DNA of 64,000 nucleotides from Batillaria attramentaria. Taxonomy: Eukaryota > Mollusca > Gastropoda > Batillariidae. Below are positions 24,801 through 35,800 of this stretch, in pieces (position 1 is the first letter of the stretch; every line of letters begins with the position of its first letter). A program made the translations under genes and the position numbers. Below the pieces are notes generated by a model. The model did not search any database. It was not told where the DNA came from and saw only the letters and a list, made by a program, of their open reading frames with translations. The DNA is taken from assembly GCA_018292915.2 (NCBI GenBank), contig JACVVK020000094.1, positions 955,001-1,019,000 on the forward strand. The letters are read 5' to 3'.

Positions 24801-27800
24801 TACCTGGTCCGTGTGCTGTTGGCGTTGGTGTGCCTCTTAAGCCGAAGTCTCAATGTTGTTGCAAGAAGGTGGTGGTCTGATGATACATCGGCACCCCTCA
24901 TCACGCGCACATCCCGCCACGATCTCCTGAACTTCCGGCTGATGCAGATGTGATCAATCTGGTTCTCCGTGATATGGTCCGGCGATCTCCATGTGGCCTT
25001 GTGGATGCGCTTGTGTGGGAAGATGCTGCCTCCTATCACTAGCTGGTTCAGGGCACAAAAGTCTGCAAAGCGCTCGCCATTTTCGTTCATCTGTCCCAGT
25101 CCGTGTGTTCCCATGGTGTCCTCATAGCCTGTGTTGTCTGATCCAATCTTGGCGTTGAAGTCTCCCATCAGTATGGTCATGTCCTTGGCTCCTCCTCTAT
25201 CTATCACTGTCTGCAGTTGTTGGTAGAAGTCATCTTTTTTCTCCTCTTCCGCATCATTGGTGGGAGCGTAGCACTGGATGATGTTCAGCTTGATGTCTTT
25301 TTTCTTGGTGATGAATTTGGCTGTGATGATGCGGGAGTTGACAGGTTCCCAGCCGATGAGTGCCCGCTGTGCCTCCGGTGCCAGCATCAGGGCCACGCCC
25401 TCAGTGTGGGGGGCTCCATCCTCTGTGTGTCCTGAATACAGCAATTGCTCTCCCGATGAAAATCTCAGCTGTCCTGTCTGTAGCCACCTTGTCTCACTCA
25501 GTCCCAGTACTCCTATCTTGTAGTTCTTCATCTCTCTTGCTACTTGTATGGTCCTTCCTACTTCATACATAGTCCTGATGTTCCATGTGGCTACTCTCGT
25601 CGTTGTCCTGGGTGTTAGAAGGGGGGTCGGCCTTGCAGCTTCCTTTCGGCTTTCACTGCAATGCGTCATAGGTCTCCGGGATGGAGACCCTTCCTTGCCC
25701 AGGTGAATGTTTTGGTTTGTTGCTGTCGATGCTTCTGTAACGTTATGTTTTTTACAGGTAGGGCTGTTAACCCTACGCAAACCCGTTTAGCCTCTTGGAG
25801 AGGTGGTCCACATTCGTCTGACCTCTACCCTTCGACCTGTCCAGCTTGGGTGACCCTGCCAGGAGCACGTGCTCCCGCTGGCGTAGCTCTCTGGGTCATT
25901 GAGGTACACAAGCCACTACCCCACGACAAGGGTTGGACCATGTAGGGGCACATGATGCACTGTATCATAATCCTTTACGGGAAAAGATTGTCCATATCTC
26001 AATATTTACATAAAATTTAGACTAATTCTAGCTTCAAACACTCACCACACTGATAAATCTGTTTATCTCTTGGTATACAAGACAATACAAGTACGCTGTC
26101 TACTTACAGGTGTGCAATAACGATGCTCTTGGCGGAACTTCTGATAGTCCTGTTGAACCTGGTCTAAACGAGCTTCCAATTTGTGCACCTGATCAAACTG
26201 GCGTTCATTTGACTGTGATGTTTCCCATACCTTCTGCTGCATGTGCATACGCTCCTCTTCAAGCTAAAGAACAAGTGAAAGACACTTATAGAAAGATTTC
26301 TCAGTTACACATATACAGATTTGGACAAGAACACAATTCATCGCCAAAAAAAAACAAAAAAAAAACCCAGGTCCGGTGAAAATGGAAAAAGCACATCCAT
26401 ACAAACACACAGAACAGGACAAAGTATCAGTGATGTGACTGTTTTGCAATACACTTCTCCTGCAGGAAGCAGAATGTAAGTCTTGAATGGGACAGTAAAT
26501 ACTGCCATCAGTCTGATACATGTATTTAAAACAAAACAAAACCTACAAGTCATGAACACATCACTGCTGGGTCAGATATGAAAATGACAGAAAATGTGTG
26601 GATACACAGACAGAGACATAGTCACCCATTAACTCAGGAAAGTCTCTATCTAAAATCAAAAGGTGGCAAGAGGAAAGAAGACTAGCCAAAGGACTAGGAT
26701 AAACAAGCCAAAGATTTCAAATCTCACGCCAGTACCTTCATCTTTTGTGCCTCCAGTTCCTTGATTTTTGTGTAGTACCTCTCTATCTTCTGAACAGCAG
26801 TGTTGAGTCGAGTTTCCAGGTTTCCCTTTTCGTGTTCAAGAACACACACCCTCCTGTGCATCTGCAAGTGCAACAGGATACTAAGAAATCTGTACAAGTG
26901 CAACAGGATACTAAGAAATCTGTACAAGTGCAATAGGATACCAAGAAATCTGTACAAGTGCAACACACCCTCATGTGCATCTGCAAGTGCAACAGGATAC
27001 TAAAAAATCTGTACAAGTGCAACAGGATACCAAGAAATCTGTACAAGTGCAGCAGGATACCAAGAAATCTGTACAACGGGATACCAAGAAACCTGCACAA
27101 GTGCAACGAGACACTACGAAATCTGTACAAGCTGCACACATTGATAAGCAACCTGTCAACTGAGTCTGACAGGCTCATGAAACCGCCAAAGGAATACACT
27201 ACCCCCAGTCCCCACTACCTTACTGTGAAAATAAGTGTTAAGAAAAGGCATGGAGTAACTTCTTGGGGTTGTACGGTATATCAGCCAGCCTTGATCTCCT
27301 CATGAAGCGAAACAGACTCACTGTTGCCTCCGAGTTATTTGATAAAAGCGGAAGTTCACAGCAACTGTATGCAAAATGCATCAGTAGTACGAAACACCTC
27401 CCCAACCTAACTCTATGAAGTAAACAGACCTGATCTCGTTCAGTCTTCTCATCATCGAGGAGATCCTGCATGTATCTGAGTTGCTCACACAATCCCTTGT
27501 TGGTGCTCTCCAATGTATGCACGTCTTCCATCAGGCTGTCCAGTTGTCGTTTCAGATCATCCTGACACAATAAAACAGGAAAATCAACAATCAATGCAGA
27601 AACTATGCATTTAAAGTGAATCAAACTTGTTCGTCAAGGCAGAGTTTGGGGACTGCATGAGAACATCTTACTTGTCTTCACATCACAATGCACTTAAAGC
27701 GCATGTCATAATAGACGTGAATCAGCAGTAATATAAAATAGTTCATTTAAGACAACAGTATCCTCAGGAGCGGTGGTGCCAACATAATTATCAGATTGGT

Positions 27801-27943
27801 ATGACATTAAAGCAACGTCAAGAGAACAGGCGCATGTAACACATCTGAAGTTCAGACAGTCTACAACCCCTGCAAAGCTGATGAAGTGCACTCCATCAAC
27901 AAATTCCAACATCTCATTCAGAAGCTCTCCGACACATTATGAT

Positions 27944-28000
<57 letters not shown>

Positions 28001-31000
28001 AGGGTGTGTATGCATGCATGTGCAAGACATGAAAAGCAAGCCATACATCAGAGAAGTTGGAAAGTACCTGTTGAAGTCTTGCTGTTTCAGGAACTTGTCT
28101 TGGCAATCTGTTCTGAGTTATATTCTGGATCTTCAGGGACTGCTGGCGCACTCTCTCAAACTTGGCTGAAACAGTCAAACTCATCTTACACCAGCCTTCT
28201 TCTTCCCTTTCCATTTGCCAGATTGCTAAATATGTAGCAGAATGCAGTTTCTGACCTGTTTTTGCACGTTTCTCCATAATCACAGAGAAAAGAGCCCTGA
28301 ACATACCTGTGACTTGGAGCATTTTACTATTTTTAGCAAAGGAAGAACTTGAAGTTCACCAAGCAGCTGCCAAATCTCTGATACCTTAACTCATGGCCCG
28401 ATAGTGTGTGAGCACCCTTCTCACAGCTTTGTGCCAAAACACATAGATCTACCATTTCTGTTTCAGTCAGTAATACATGTGCAGCGAGTCATTCACACTA
28501 CAGGTATGTTTAGTCACATGAGGTTGTCCTGTGGCTATGCACGCATCAGCAGTACAGATCAACTTATCTATACAGCTAACTAATGGTGACAGTAACAGAG
28601 TAAAAGCAAAACACTAATTCACTTGAAATATAAATTTAAATACTTTTTCACTCACTTTTGTCTGTAACCCTTTTAATAAATATACATGGATCAGATACAT
28701 TTAAAATCAATGGGTTAAGTTATGGTCTTGACTGCAAAGCTTAATAAACAACAAAAAACACACGCACGCAAAAACACACACACAAAACAGTTTCAATGGA
28801 TCATATAGATCTCTGAGTATGACACATAATTATACTGGGGCTATGCTGTTGCCCCACTGACACAGAAAACGCACACAGTACCTCTCAGATCACTCTCTTC
28901 TTCCTTCTTCCTGTTGAGCTCGAGACTCTTTTCCTGAATCTGTTGAGTCACCTCATCCAGCTGGCCCTGCAAATCTGCCTCATTGTTCCTGTGTTTTTGT
29001 AAATCCAGGGTCAAAGTTCTGATCTCATGCAGAAACTGTCCTGGTGGATTAAAGAAAAAACAAAAAAAACAAAATACCTTTGCATATGATATTTGATTCA
29101 CAGCATCAATTCCTCAAGAACACCTCATACATTTAGTTTTTATTTTCAAGCCTATACAACTGTTACCAGTACAAACCAAACTCTGGCCTGCTCTATACAT
29201 TTGCTTCCTTGTAGAAAAGTGGTGGCATTATTGTTGAAAAGACTATTAGACAAACATGGGAAAAGTGACTGTCATTAACAGAGAACTGGTATTCAAACCT
29301 AAAGCAACAACAACAACAACAACAACTCAAATAAAAAGATCATTAACACCAATACACTTACTGTTCTCCTCCTTGATCTCATCATTTGTTGCCGTAAGGG
29401 TGCGAAGACGTTCTTGGACTTGCTGGTTGTCGCGTTCAAAGTGACGAAGACGCTGATTCTCTCTCTGCCATGAACAAAATCACAGTGACACTTCAGGCTC
29501 AACTTTTACACAGCCATAATCACTGATAACTTTCAAGTGTCATTTCGCTTTTGTAACTGATCTGCAGAGTAGCTTATCAAGTGCTCCACCAAACCACCCC
29601 TCAAAATCAATGTCTGTGTGGGAAATTACTTAAGATAGCAGGGCCTGGTCTGCTGGGCAACTGCTGGATTCACACACTCAAGTTTTTCCACTACTCTCTG
29701 TGCGTACAGGATGACCACATACCTCCAAGTCTTCGATTTCATTGCGCTGGTGTTTCACCATTGCCTCCATGTCAGTCAACTGCTGAGCTAAACTCTCTTG
29801 CTGAAAGCGAAGTCTGGAAAAATCTATTCCAGCTTTCAGCAGGTTATCCAAGTTGCAGGATATTCGGCTCTTGGTACCCTGTTTGTAAGCTGTCGAAAAC
29901 ATCGAGATTCACGTCACTGTGGTTTGGTCAAAAATGAGTTCAAGACACCCACCTTTTGCTTAAGTCTATTAACGCTTTCAAATATTTCACTTTCTCAGAC
30001 GTACTTTGAATACCATCATTATATATATGGGTAAGCCCATTCCCACCCTGAAACCACCATTTTTATTTGATGTGATTTTCAGTTTTCAAAAGGGAAGGGG
30101 GGACGCCAACTGATCAGCGTGACTCAAATGCCCTATGAAACCTATTATTTCCGGTAATATTGACCACTGAATCTTTGAATTGGCATGATACCGTTATACA
30201 AGTTGCAGCCACCATACCTGCATGCTGCATGACCTACAATATCCCCCCCCCCCCCCCAAAAAAGGAACCAATCAGAAAGATTAGAATCTACTGTGAAAAA
30301 CAGAGTCACATCTGGTGAGATTTTGAATAGCCATAGCCGTGATGACATCACAGCCATGGAAGACCCAAAAATTAACACACATGGCACTCCACAGTGTCCA
30401 GTTAGCACCCAACTTTACCTGTAGGTGGCGAATCAGGATCCTTGCGGAAAATCTCGCGGTAAATATGCGGGTATTCCCATCCCAGCTGAGTGAAGAACAA
30501 GTTCACACCATCTGGGCCCTTGGTGCGCAGGATGTCAATGAAACAACCTGCCAAGAGTATATATATGATAAATAAAAAATCTTAAATAAGCACTTTTGTA
30601 TCTAACATCAGAGCTGTGGGTGAAAAAAAAATGTGATACAATGCACAGGTGCAGCCCAGTGTGTCCTAGATTACCAAACTGATTTACAGTTACGTTCACT
30701 CTTCGTATTGTCTATGAAAATTTTGTATATGTATATACTTTACAGATGAATTCCTCTCACCGGTATAGTGATCCAGCAGGTGCATGGTAAATTGACAGGC
30801 TCTACATCATCAGCTGTACAGTTTTGTTTGCATGGACCGTTACAGTACACACTGATGGATGGACAAAAGCATCATCAGCAGTTAAACTCCGAAGTACTTT
30901 TTGCTATACATGTATATAGTTCATGAGTTTGTCCTGGGAAGCATTAGATCTTACTGAAATTACATTTTGAACATACCCATCCTTGCCCTGCGTGTCTGGT

Positions 31001-31145
31001 AGACATATCTGTTCGTGATCGTTTCACAGTCAACATCAGAAACCACATGATGAGACCGCAGATAGTCAAGGAATGGTTCTGGATCAACGGACCTTACCAG
31101 TACCCATCGATTTTCCTCCAGAAAATCTGTATAGGTCTCAGCCAT
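9848..31145 (-). CDS. CARMA-type CARD/coiled-coil/SH3/GUK scaffold, 20 exons
   Basis: This is an orthologue of the CARD9/10/11/14 family, which in vertebrates nucleates BCL10-MALT1 signalling to NF-kB; the role here is inferred. Exons, in transcript order: 31145-30977, 30547-30419, 29889-29723, 29464-29362, 29040-28882, 28165-28068, 27561-27430, 26861-26736, 26263-26108, 22508-22343, 19790-19638 (or 19647), 14911-14836, 14478-14410, 13748-13578, 13284-13205, 13018-12950, 11868-11831, 11568-11447, 10972-10872, 9981-9848. All junctions keep phase and give 805 residues. The CARD spans about 1-95 (FLDYLRSHHVVSD, CFIDILRTKGPDG). A coiled coil follows to about 410, then a Ser-rich linker (about 415-550). 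An SH3-like part starts NFFIRSN (about 563-625). A GUK-like part ends EWTSESFWKAVKEKVTKVQQ. The start ATG precedes ETYTDFLEENRW. I found no PDZ domain, although vertebrate CARMA1-3 have one. Exon 13 uses a GC donor (CAG|GCAAGG). The exon 11 donor is the least certain border. Confidence 0.88.
12513..12917 (+). mobile_element. tRNA-derived SINE, ATT-tailed
   Basis: This copy is close to that at 1046-1446. It has the head GGCGGTCGGTGGTCTAGTGG, a B-box-like GGTTCGAGCACC, the body motif TTCATTCGGGCCGATCGTCG and a (TTA)n tail at about 12896-12912. It lies within CARMA intron 16, antisense to the gene. Confidence 0.85.
13818..14164 (-). mobile_element. Short Helitron-like element with one core unit
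   Basis: Read on the minus strand the 3' end is a hairpin (GAGGCTTCTGCCTT) followed by CTAG and host T. It contains one copy of the core with AAGGTCATTCAAAA, an ACAG/GACA microsatellite (14079-14100) and the other end, GACGGAGGGTTATTGCATAG through ACAAGGGAGCAAAA. This is the smallest family member in the window and shows the minimal architecture. It sits in CARMA intron 13. Confidence 0.65.
16572..16975 (-). mobile_element. tRNA-derived SINE, ATT-tailed, minus strand
   Basis: This is a reverse-complement copy of the SINE at 12513. The tail AATAATAATGAG comes first on the plus strand and the tRNA-like head (CCACTAGACCACCGACCGCC) comes last. It lies within CARMA intron 11, in the same direction as the gene. 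Confidence 0.85.
17320..17518 (+). mobile_element. hAT-like MITE, about 199 bp
   Basis: Ends are CAGGGTTGCACATTT and its near complement AAATGTGCAACCCTG. CAGGG/CCCTG termini fit hAT elements. Flanks share CTTATT (17314-17319 and 17519-17524), so a full 8-bp duplication is not perfect. The interior is made of short GGACA/TGTCC palindromes. A second copy in opposite orientation is at 51017-51211. Confidence 0.65.
17846..18349 (+). mobile_element. Second tRNA-derived SINE family, with target duplication
   Basis: The head CCCCCGTAGTGTAGTGGTTA and the B-box-like GGTTTGAGTCCC are tRNA-like, but the body differs from the other SINE family. The flanks AAACATGCATGAAA at 17832-17845 and 18350-18363 are the same, giving a clear target duplication of about 14 bp. 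The tail is A-rich (18335-18349). It lies in CARMA intron 11. Confidence 0.8.
20835..22283 (-). mobile_element. Helitron-like element with tandem core and microsatellite
   Basis: Read on the minus strand the 3' terminus is GGAGGCTTTGCCCCT hairpin then CTAG next to host TT. Inward there are about nine diverged core units (spacing about 150 bp), each with TTGACCTTGA/TCAAGGTCATTCAA and TTCTGAGAAAATGCCAATGT. Then come an ACAG/CA microsatellite (22189-22230) and the end GACAACGGAGGGCTATTACATAGACT...GTGAGCCAAAA. There is no transposase or Rep/Hel gene, so it is non-autonomous. It occupies CARMA intron 10. Confidence 0.65.
22653..25947 (-). mobile_element. Full-length single-ORF LINE, copy 1
   Basis: This non-LTR retrotransposon is flanked by an exact 11-bp target duplication, GCACATGATGC, at 22642-22652 and 25948-25958. 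On the minus strand it begins CCCTACATGGTCC, has a leader of about 280 bp, one long ORF, and a (TAAG)n tail right after the stop. It lies in CARMA intron 9, in the same direction as the host gene. It is almost identical to copy 2 at 33605-36900. Clade is not settled from sequence alone; an RTE-like or related APE-type clade is likely. Confidence 0.93.
22661..25669 (-). CDS. LINE endonuclease/reverse transcriptase, copy 1
   Basis: The 1002-residue protein is intact. The N-terminal APE-type endonuclease (about 20-250) shows [21 protein letters not shown] and SSDHHLL. The reverse transcriptase (about 470-800) shows [45 protein letters not shown] and the catalytic FADDLALL. The C-terminus carries WIGHTLRK and a basic [14 protein letters not shown]. 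The start chosen is the first ATG (MTHCSES), because the open frame continues upstream only to a TTG. It mediates its own copying by target-primed reverse transcription (family knowledge). No frameshift or stop breaks it. Confidence 0.93.
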   Translation of the reverse strand: MTHCSESRKEAARPTPLLTPRTTTRVATWNIRTMYEVGRTIQVAREMKNYKIGVLGLSETRWLQTGQLRFSSGEQLLYSGHTEDGAPHTEGVALMLAPEAQRALIGWEPVNSRIITAKFITKKKDIKLNIIQCYAPTNDAEEEKKDDFYQQLQTVIDRGGAKDMTILMGDFNAKIGSDNTGYEDTMGTHGLGQMNENGERFADFCALNQLVIGGSIFPHKRIHKATWRSPDHITENQIDHICISRKFRRSWRDVRVMRGADVSSDHHLLATTLRLRLKRHTNANSTRTRYNVGLLRNTETQAAFRISLSNRFQPLQDLIEDSEMDIETQWEHSKKLWHDTCEEVLGKRKTQHKEWISADTIQKLEVRKEKKTALNTSRTRRAKAKAHEEYTAADREVKRSTRKDKRDYIDNLASQAEEAARQGNLKDLYQVTKKLAGKFQQTDKPVKDKNGHPLTTTEEQLKRWAEHFRELLNRPIPETPPDIPPAETELPINCDKPSKAEIRKAIMTLRNGKAAGPDEIPAEAIKADTETAVNMLHSLFSKIWEKEEVPAQWKEGIVIKLPKKGDLRDCSNYRGIMLLSVPGKVLNRILLERMREAVDPMLRDQQAGFRRNRSCADQIASLRIIVEQSLEWNSPLYINFIDYEKAFDSVDREALWKLLRHYGVPGKIISLIQCTYQDMSCRIAHAGQLSESFEVKTGVRQGCLLSPFLFLLVIDWIMKTTTAGRKNGIQWTLWTQLDDLDFADDLALLSHSHSQIQDKTTCLEATSAGTGLKINRKKTELMKINTTANTPVTVGGEPIREVESFVYLGSVVDGQGGTDRDVTARIGKARAAMVMLKNVWASKVVSIRTKLRIFNSNVKSVLLYGCETWRTTKTMQQKIQTFLNTCLRRIFNIRWPEKIRNEELWERAGQEPVAKQILRRKWGWIGHTLRKPASSTTRQALTWNPQGKRKRGRPRNSWRRDTEAELCKQGTNWTGVARLAQNRVRWRRVVDGLCSTWSQGPK
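26866..27130. repeat. 30-bp minisatellite beside CARMA exon 8
   Basis: About eight copies of a 30-bp unit (AAGAAATCTGTACAAGTGCA then ACAGGATACT), some shortened. It abuts the acceptor of CARMA exon 8 (26861). One unit block at 26962-26997 also duplicates the acceptor and the first bases of that exon. The unit is a multiple of three and stop-free in several frames on both strands, so long repetitive open frames appear by chance. Confidence 0.85.
27943..27999. repeat. (GT)n microsatellite
   Basis: About 28 uninterrupted GT units lie within a CARMA intron between exons 7 and 6. Open frames across it are artefacts of the repeat. Confidence 0.95.
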
Positions 31146-32813
31146 AATCTGAAAAGAAAAATCAATAAAATGTCTTCTGAATGATGGCACGCTATCTATT
31201 TGAACGAATATAGAATGTACAAATACAGTAATACACTTCGAGGAAGAAACCATGGCAACCACTATTGTCCAAAGAATCACCACAAATGATCTATGAAATC
31301 CAAGCAAAGCTTACATGGCATACCACTGTTTTAATCAGGCATGAGTTATTCTGCTTCCCTAGAAAGAGGAAAACAGTACACTTTAATAAGGAAAAGAGGA
31401 TACGAGGGTGATGTCAAGTGCTCCTCAACACCAACAACAGGGGTGGGGGTGGATGGATAGCCCATTTTTTTTTTTTTTCCTCAGTGGCAGAAAAACAAAA
31501 ACAGCAGAAATTGGCCTAGGGACCAACAAAAGCTCATGCCTGATACGTGATCCTGATAAACTGTCCTGCTTGTCCCACCTTTTTTAAAAAAATTTTTTTA
31601 CCCCCTCCACCGTGGAACAGCAGAAAAAAAGAAAGAAAAAAAAAAAGAGCGGAACTTAATTGGCCTTGAACTTAGTTGAAGGTGGCGGAATTCAGCCAAA
31701 AGCCTGAAAAAACTCATGCCTGTTTATTGAGAACTGAACGGTGGTAATCAAATGGCAGAATCAAAATGAAACGGACTGCCTGTGTGTTACAAAAGATAAG
31801 AATACCTGAAGGTTCAAAACATACTTAGAGCACATCAGACATGACAAATTGGGGGTGGGGTGAAAGGAGCCTTCATCCGGGGACAAACACACACACACAT
31901 ACAGAGTCTCTCAGTCTCATAAGACCAATCTCTCCTGCTGTGCTTATTCATATTCTTTTGGGGGTCTGATGTTGCTTGGACAGCATTCTAAATATAGCCT
32001 GCTTGGAGTTTGCAAAGGTGATCAAACTGAGAAAGTGAAAGTGAGGCAACAAATACTTCACTGCAACACCAAACCTAGGCGACACGGATTATACCAGCGA
32101 TTTGATGCAGTTAGCAGAAAGCGTGGAAAGGACAGGTATGCCGTTGCTGGGTCAGTCCGATCAAGGGCCACAGATGCGCTAGAGTAGCGAATCTAGGGTC
32201 GTCGGTCCGATGAGATGGAACTGAATCTACCGTTCACTGAACTGTTTAAACCAACTGAATCTAATACAAAATATACAAGCAGCAGACCTGTGCACATGGG
32301 AAAAAAAGTGGCAAAGGTTGCACAACTTTTCTACGACCAGATACTCACGTCAGAAACAGAGTATTAGCTATTCTATGGCAAAATAAGCAATCTTGTCATT
32401 CCCCCGGCCATCATCGAAGCACAGGGTCGTCTGCTCTCAATTTAGTTCCTTGTTGTACTTTCCGCTCGCTTTTCATTGGATAAAATTAACCAACCAGCGT
32501 TCGTCCCTTTAGGGATCGCTTATTTTCCGTCTCCATTCTGCCATTTGAAAACAAAAAAGGCAAAAAGAAAAGTATTGAGTAAGACTACTAGAGCATTATT
32601 AATGTAAATAGAAATAGTCTGTGTTCAATAGCTTCAGACTTTTGATACATATTCTAAACAATCCGTTGTGACTCACGAAAATCCATCGACAGTCCCTTAC
32701 ATCCGGGTATCCCTCGGAAAACGCCATCTTCTTTGGGCCATCGGGGAAACGTCACGCGATTGCATTTTTCCTGGTATTGCAAGGGTTTCCTTGTTCCTTA
32801 GCGTAAATATACC
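31146..32813. promoter_or_regulatory. Head-to-head interval between CARMA and BuGZ genes
   Basis: The two start codons face outward 1.67 kb apart. No coding exon is convincing here. The stretch 32440-32560, with an inverted CCAAT box (CATTGGATAA) and mixed GC content, is the likeliest shared promoter. The 5'UTR of the CARMA gene, possibly with a noncoding exon, must start within this interval. Poly-purine/poly-T runs occur at 31467-31480 and 31620-31650. Confidence 0.45.
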
Positions 32814-35800
32814 ATGGGACGGAAAAAGAAGAAGCAGTCGAAGCCATGGTGCTGGTATCCTTTTCTGTGATGTTAAACGTACACACTGGTTGATTGTGAT
32901 AAGTTAATTTCAGCGAATTCTTTGTGCCATCCTAATAGTATAGGTCAGGCGTAGTCGGTAGTACTAGTAGTAGTATAGATCTACATGTACTAGTGCAGAC
33001 TTTCTGCTCGTGTGTCTCCTTCTTCTTCTGCATTGTTTAGTGCCCAGGGCATAGGTGAAGAACGTATTCCCTCAAATTGTTGCTCGTACTCGGTTCCTTA
33101 TTGTTTAGAGTTTATTAATATTATTACCAACCTCAAAACTGGTCAAATTGAAAGTTTGTGTTCTGGCTGAAGTGGGCTCTGTTGTGTTTGTAGAACTTAG
33201 CTAGTCTTCAGGGATCCTCAAAGTAGGTTGACTACGACCACAGTGTGCACATGATACTTTGCCCTAAACGCTTACTTAATTGGGGTAAAAGGGTGTTAAG
33301 CACTTGCTATGATTTAGCTGATCAGGGTTAGAGCATTACTGTATGAAAGAAAGTGCACTGCAGCATTAGCTGCACTGTATATTAATGATATATTTATAAC
33401 CCTTTTCAGCATTATGAGTACGCATGGGCGAACCTGTTCTCACGCCGTCAAGTCTTGCGCGGTAGGCCTAAAGGGGTCTAAGCTTGGTAGGCCTAAAGGG
33501 GTCTGGAACTACTACTCAGTACTAGTGGAAGTGTTTTCCCGTCCACTACCAGCAGTACCGCATACTCTTTTGCTAGGGTTTTTGTTGTCTCTGATGCTGA
33601 AGGCCCCTACATGGTCCACCCCTTGTCGTGGGGTAGTGGCTTGTGTACCTCAATGACCCAGAGAACTATGCCAGCAGGAGCACATGCTCCTGGCAGGGTC
33701 ACCCAAGCTGGACAGGTCGAAGGGTAGAGGTCAGACGAATGTGGACCACCTCTCCAAGAGGCTAAACGGGTTTGCGTAGGGTTAACAGCCCTACCTGTAA
33801 AAAACATTAAGTTACAAAAGCATCGACAGCAACAAACCGAGACATTCACCTGGGCGAGGAAGGGTCTCCATCCCGGAGACCTATGACGCATTGCAGTGAA
33901 AGCCGAAAGGAAGCTGCAAGGCCGACCCCCCTTCTAACACCCAGGACAACAACGAGAGTAGCCACATGGAACATCAGGACAATGTATGAAGTAGGAAGGA
34001 CCATACAAGTAGCAAGAGAGATGAAGAACTACAAGATAGGAGTACTGGGACTGAGTGAGACAAGGTGGCTACAGACAGGACAGCTGAGATTTTCATCGGG
34101 AGAGCAATTGCTGTACTCTGGACACACAGAGGATGGAGCCCCCCACACTGAGGGCGTGGCCCTGATGCTGGCACCGGAGGCACAGCGGGCACTCATCGGC
34201 TGGGAACCTGTCAACTCCCGCATCATCACAGCCAAATTCATCACCAAGAAAAAAGACATCAAGCTGAACATCATCCAGTGCTATGCTCCCACCAATGATG
34301 CGGAAGAGGAGAAAAAAGATGACTTCTACCAACAACTGCAGACAGTGATAGATAGAGGAGGAGCCAAGGACATGACCATACTGATGGGAGACTTCAACGC
34401 CAAGATTGGATCAGACAACACAGGCTACGAGGACACCATGGGAACACACGGACTGGGACAGATGAACGAAAATGGCGAGCGCTTTGCAAACTTTTGTGCC
34501 CTGAACCAGCTAGTGATAGGAGGCAGCATCTTCCCACACAAGCGCATCCACAAGGCCACATGGAGATCACCGGACCATGTCACGGAGAACCAGATTGATC
34601 ACATCTGCATCAGCCGGAAGTTCAGGAGATCGTGGCGGGATGTGCGCGTGATGAGGGGTGCCGATGTATCATCAGACCACCACCTTCTTGCAACAACATT
34701 GAGACTTCGGCTTAAGAGGCACACCAACGCCAACAACACACGGACCAAGTACAACGTTGGACTACTCAGGAACACAGACACACAAGCAGCATTCCGGATC
34801 AGCCTTTCCAACAGGTTCCAGCCACTGCAAGACCTGATAGAAGACAGTGAAATGGACATCGAGACACACTGGGAACACAGCAAGAAACTTTGGCACGACA
34901 CATGTGAAGAGGTCCTTGGCAAGAGAAAGACCCAACATAAGGAATGGATCTCTGCTGATACCATCCAGAAGCTGGAAGTTAGGAAAGAGAAGAAAACTGC
35001 ACTGAACACGAGCCGAACAAGAAGAGCTAAGGCAAAGGCACAGGAAGAATACACAGCAGCTGACAGAGAAGTGAAGAGGAGCACCAGGAAGGACAAGAGG
35101 GACTACATCGACAACCTGGCCAGTCAAGCAGAGGAAGCAGCCCGACAAGGGAATCTAAAAGACCTGTACCAGGTGACCAAGAAGCTCGCGGGCAAATTTC
35201 AGCAGACAGACAAACCAGTGAAGGACAAGAACGGGCACCCACTGACAACAACTGAGGAACAGCTGAAGCGATGGGCAGAACACTTCAGGGAGCTGTTAAA
35301 TCGCCCCATCCCTGAAACACCACCAGACATCCCACTAGCAGAGACAGAACTACCCATCAACTGTGACAAGCCCTCTAAGGCGGAGATCAGGAAAGCCATC
35401 ATGACACTGAGAAATGGGAAAGCTGCAGGGCCGGACGAGATACCAGCAGAAGCCATCAAAGCAGACACAGAGACAGCCGTCAACATGCTGCACAGCCTTT
35501 TCAGCAAGATCTGGGAGAAGGAAGAGGTGCCAGCCCAGTGGAAAGAAGGGATCGTCATCAAGCTGCCAAAGAAAGGGGACCTCAGGGACTGCAGCAACTA
35601 CCGAGGGATCATGCTCCTGTCAGTGCCAGGCAAGGTTCTCAACAGAATTCTACTGGAGAGGATGAGAGAGGCAGTCGACCCCATGCTCCGAGACCAGCAG
35701 GCGGGCTTTCGCAGGAACAGGTCCTGCGCTGACCAGATTGCCAGCCTACGCATCATTGTGGAGCAGTCACTGGAGTGGAACTCCCCTCTCTACATCAACT

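Noticed and set aside
22683..25572. Several long open frames on the opposite strand of the LINEs
   Set aside because: They are antisense shadows of the reverse-transcriptase ORF. The same shadows recur in mirror image at 33974-36944.
26866..27199. Long repetitive open frames (QVQQDTKKS-type and CTCTDFLVS-type) and a CRISPR-like look
   Set aside because: The 30-bp minisatellite is stop-free in several frames. Repeats are head-to-tail without unique spacers, so it is neither a coding gene nor a CRISPR array.
31969..32187. 72-codon open frame between CARMA and BuGZ
   Set aside because: It has no splice context, domain or protein-like composition, and it lies in the probable shared promoter region.
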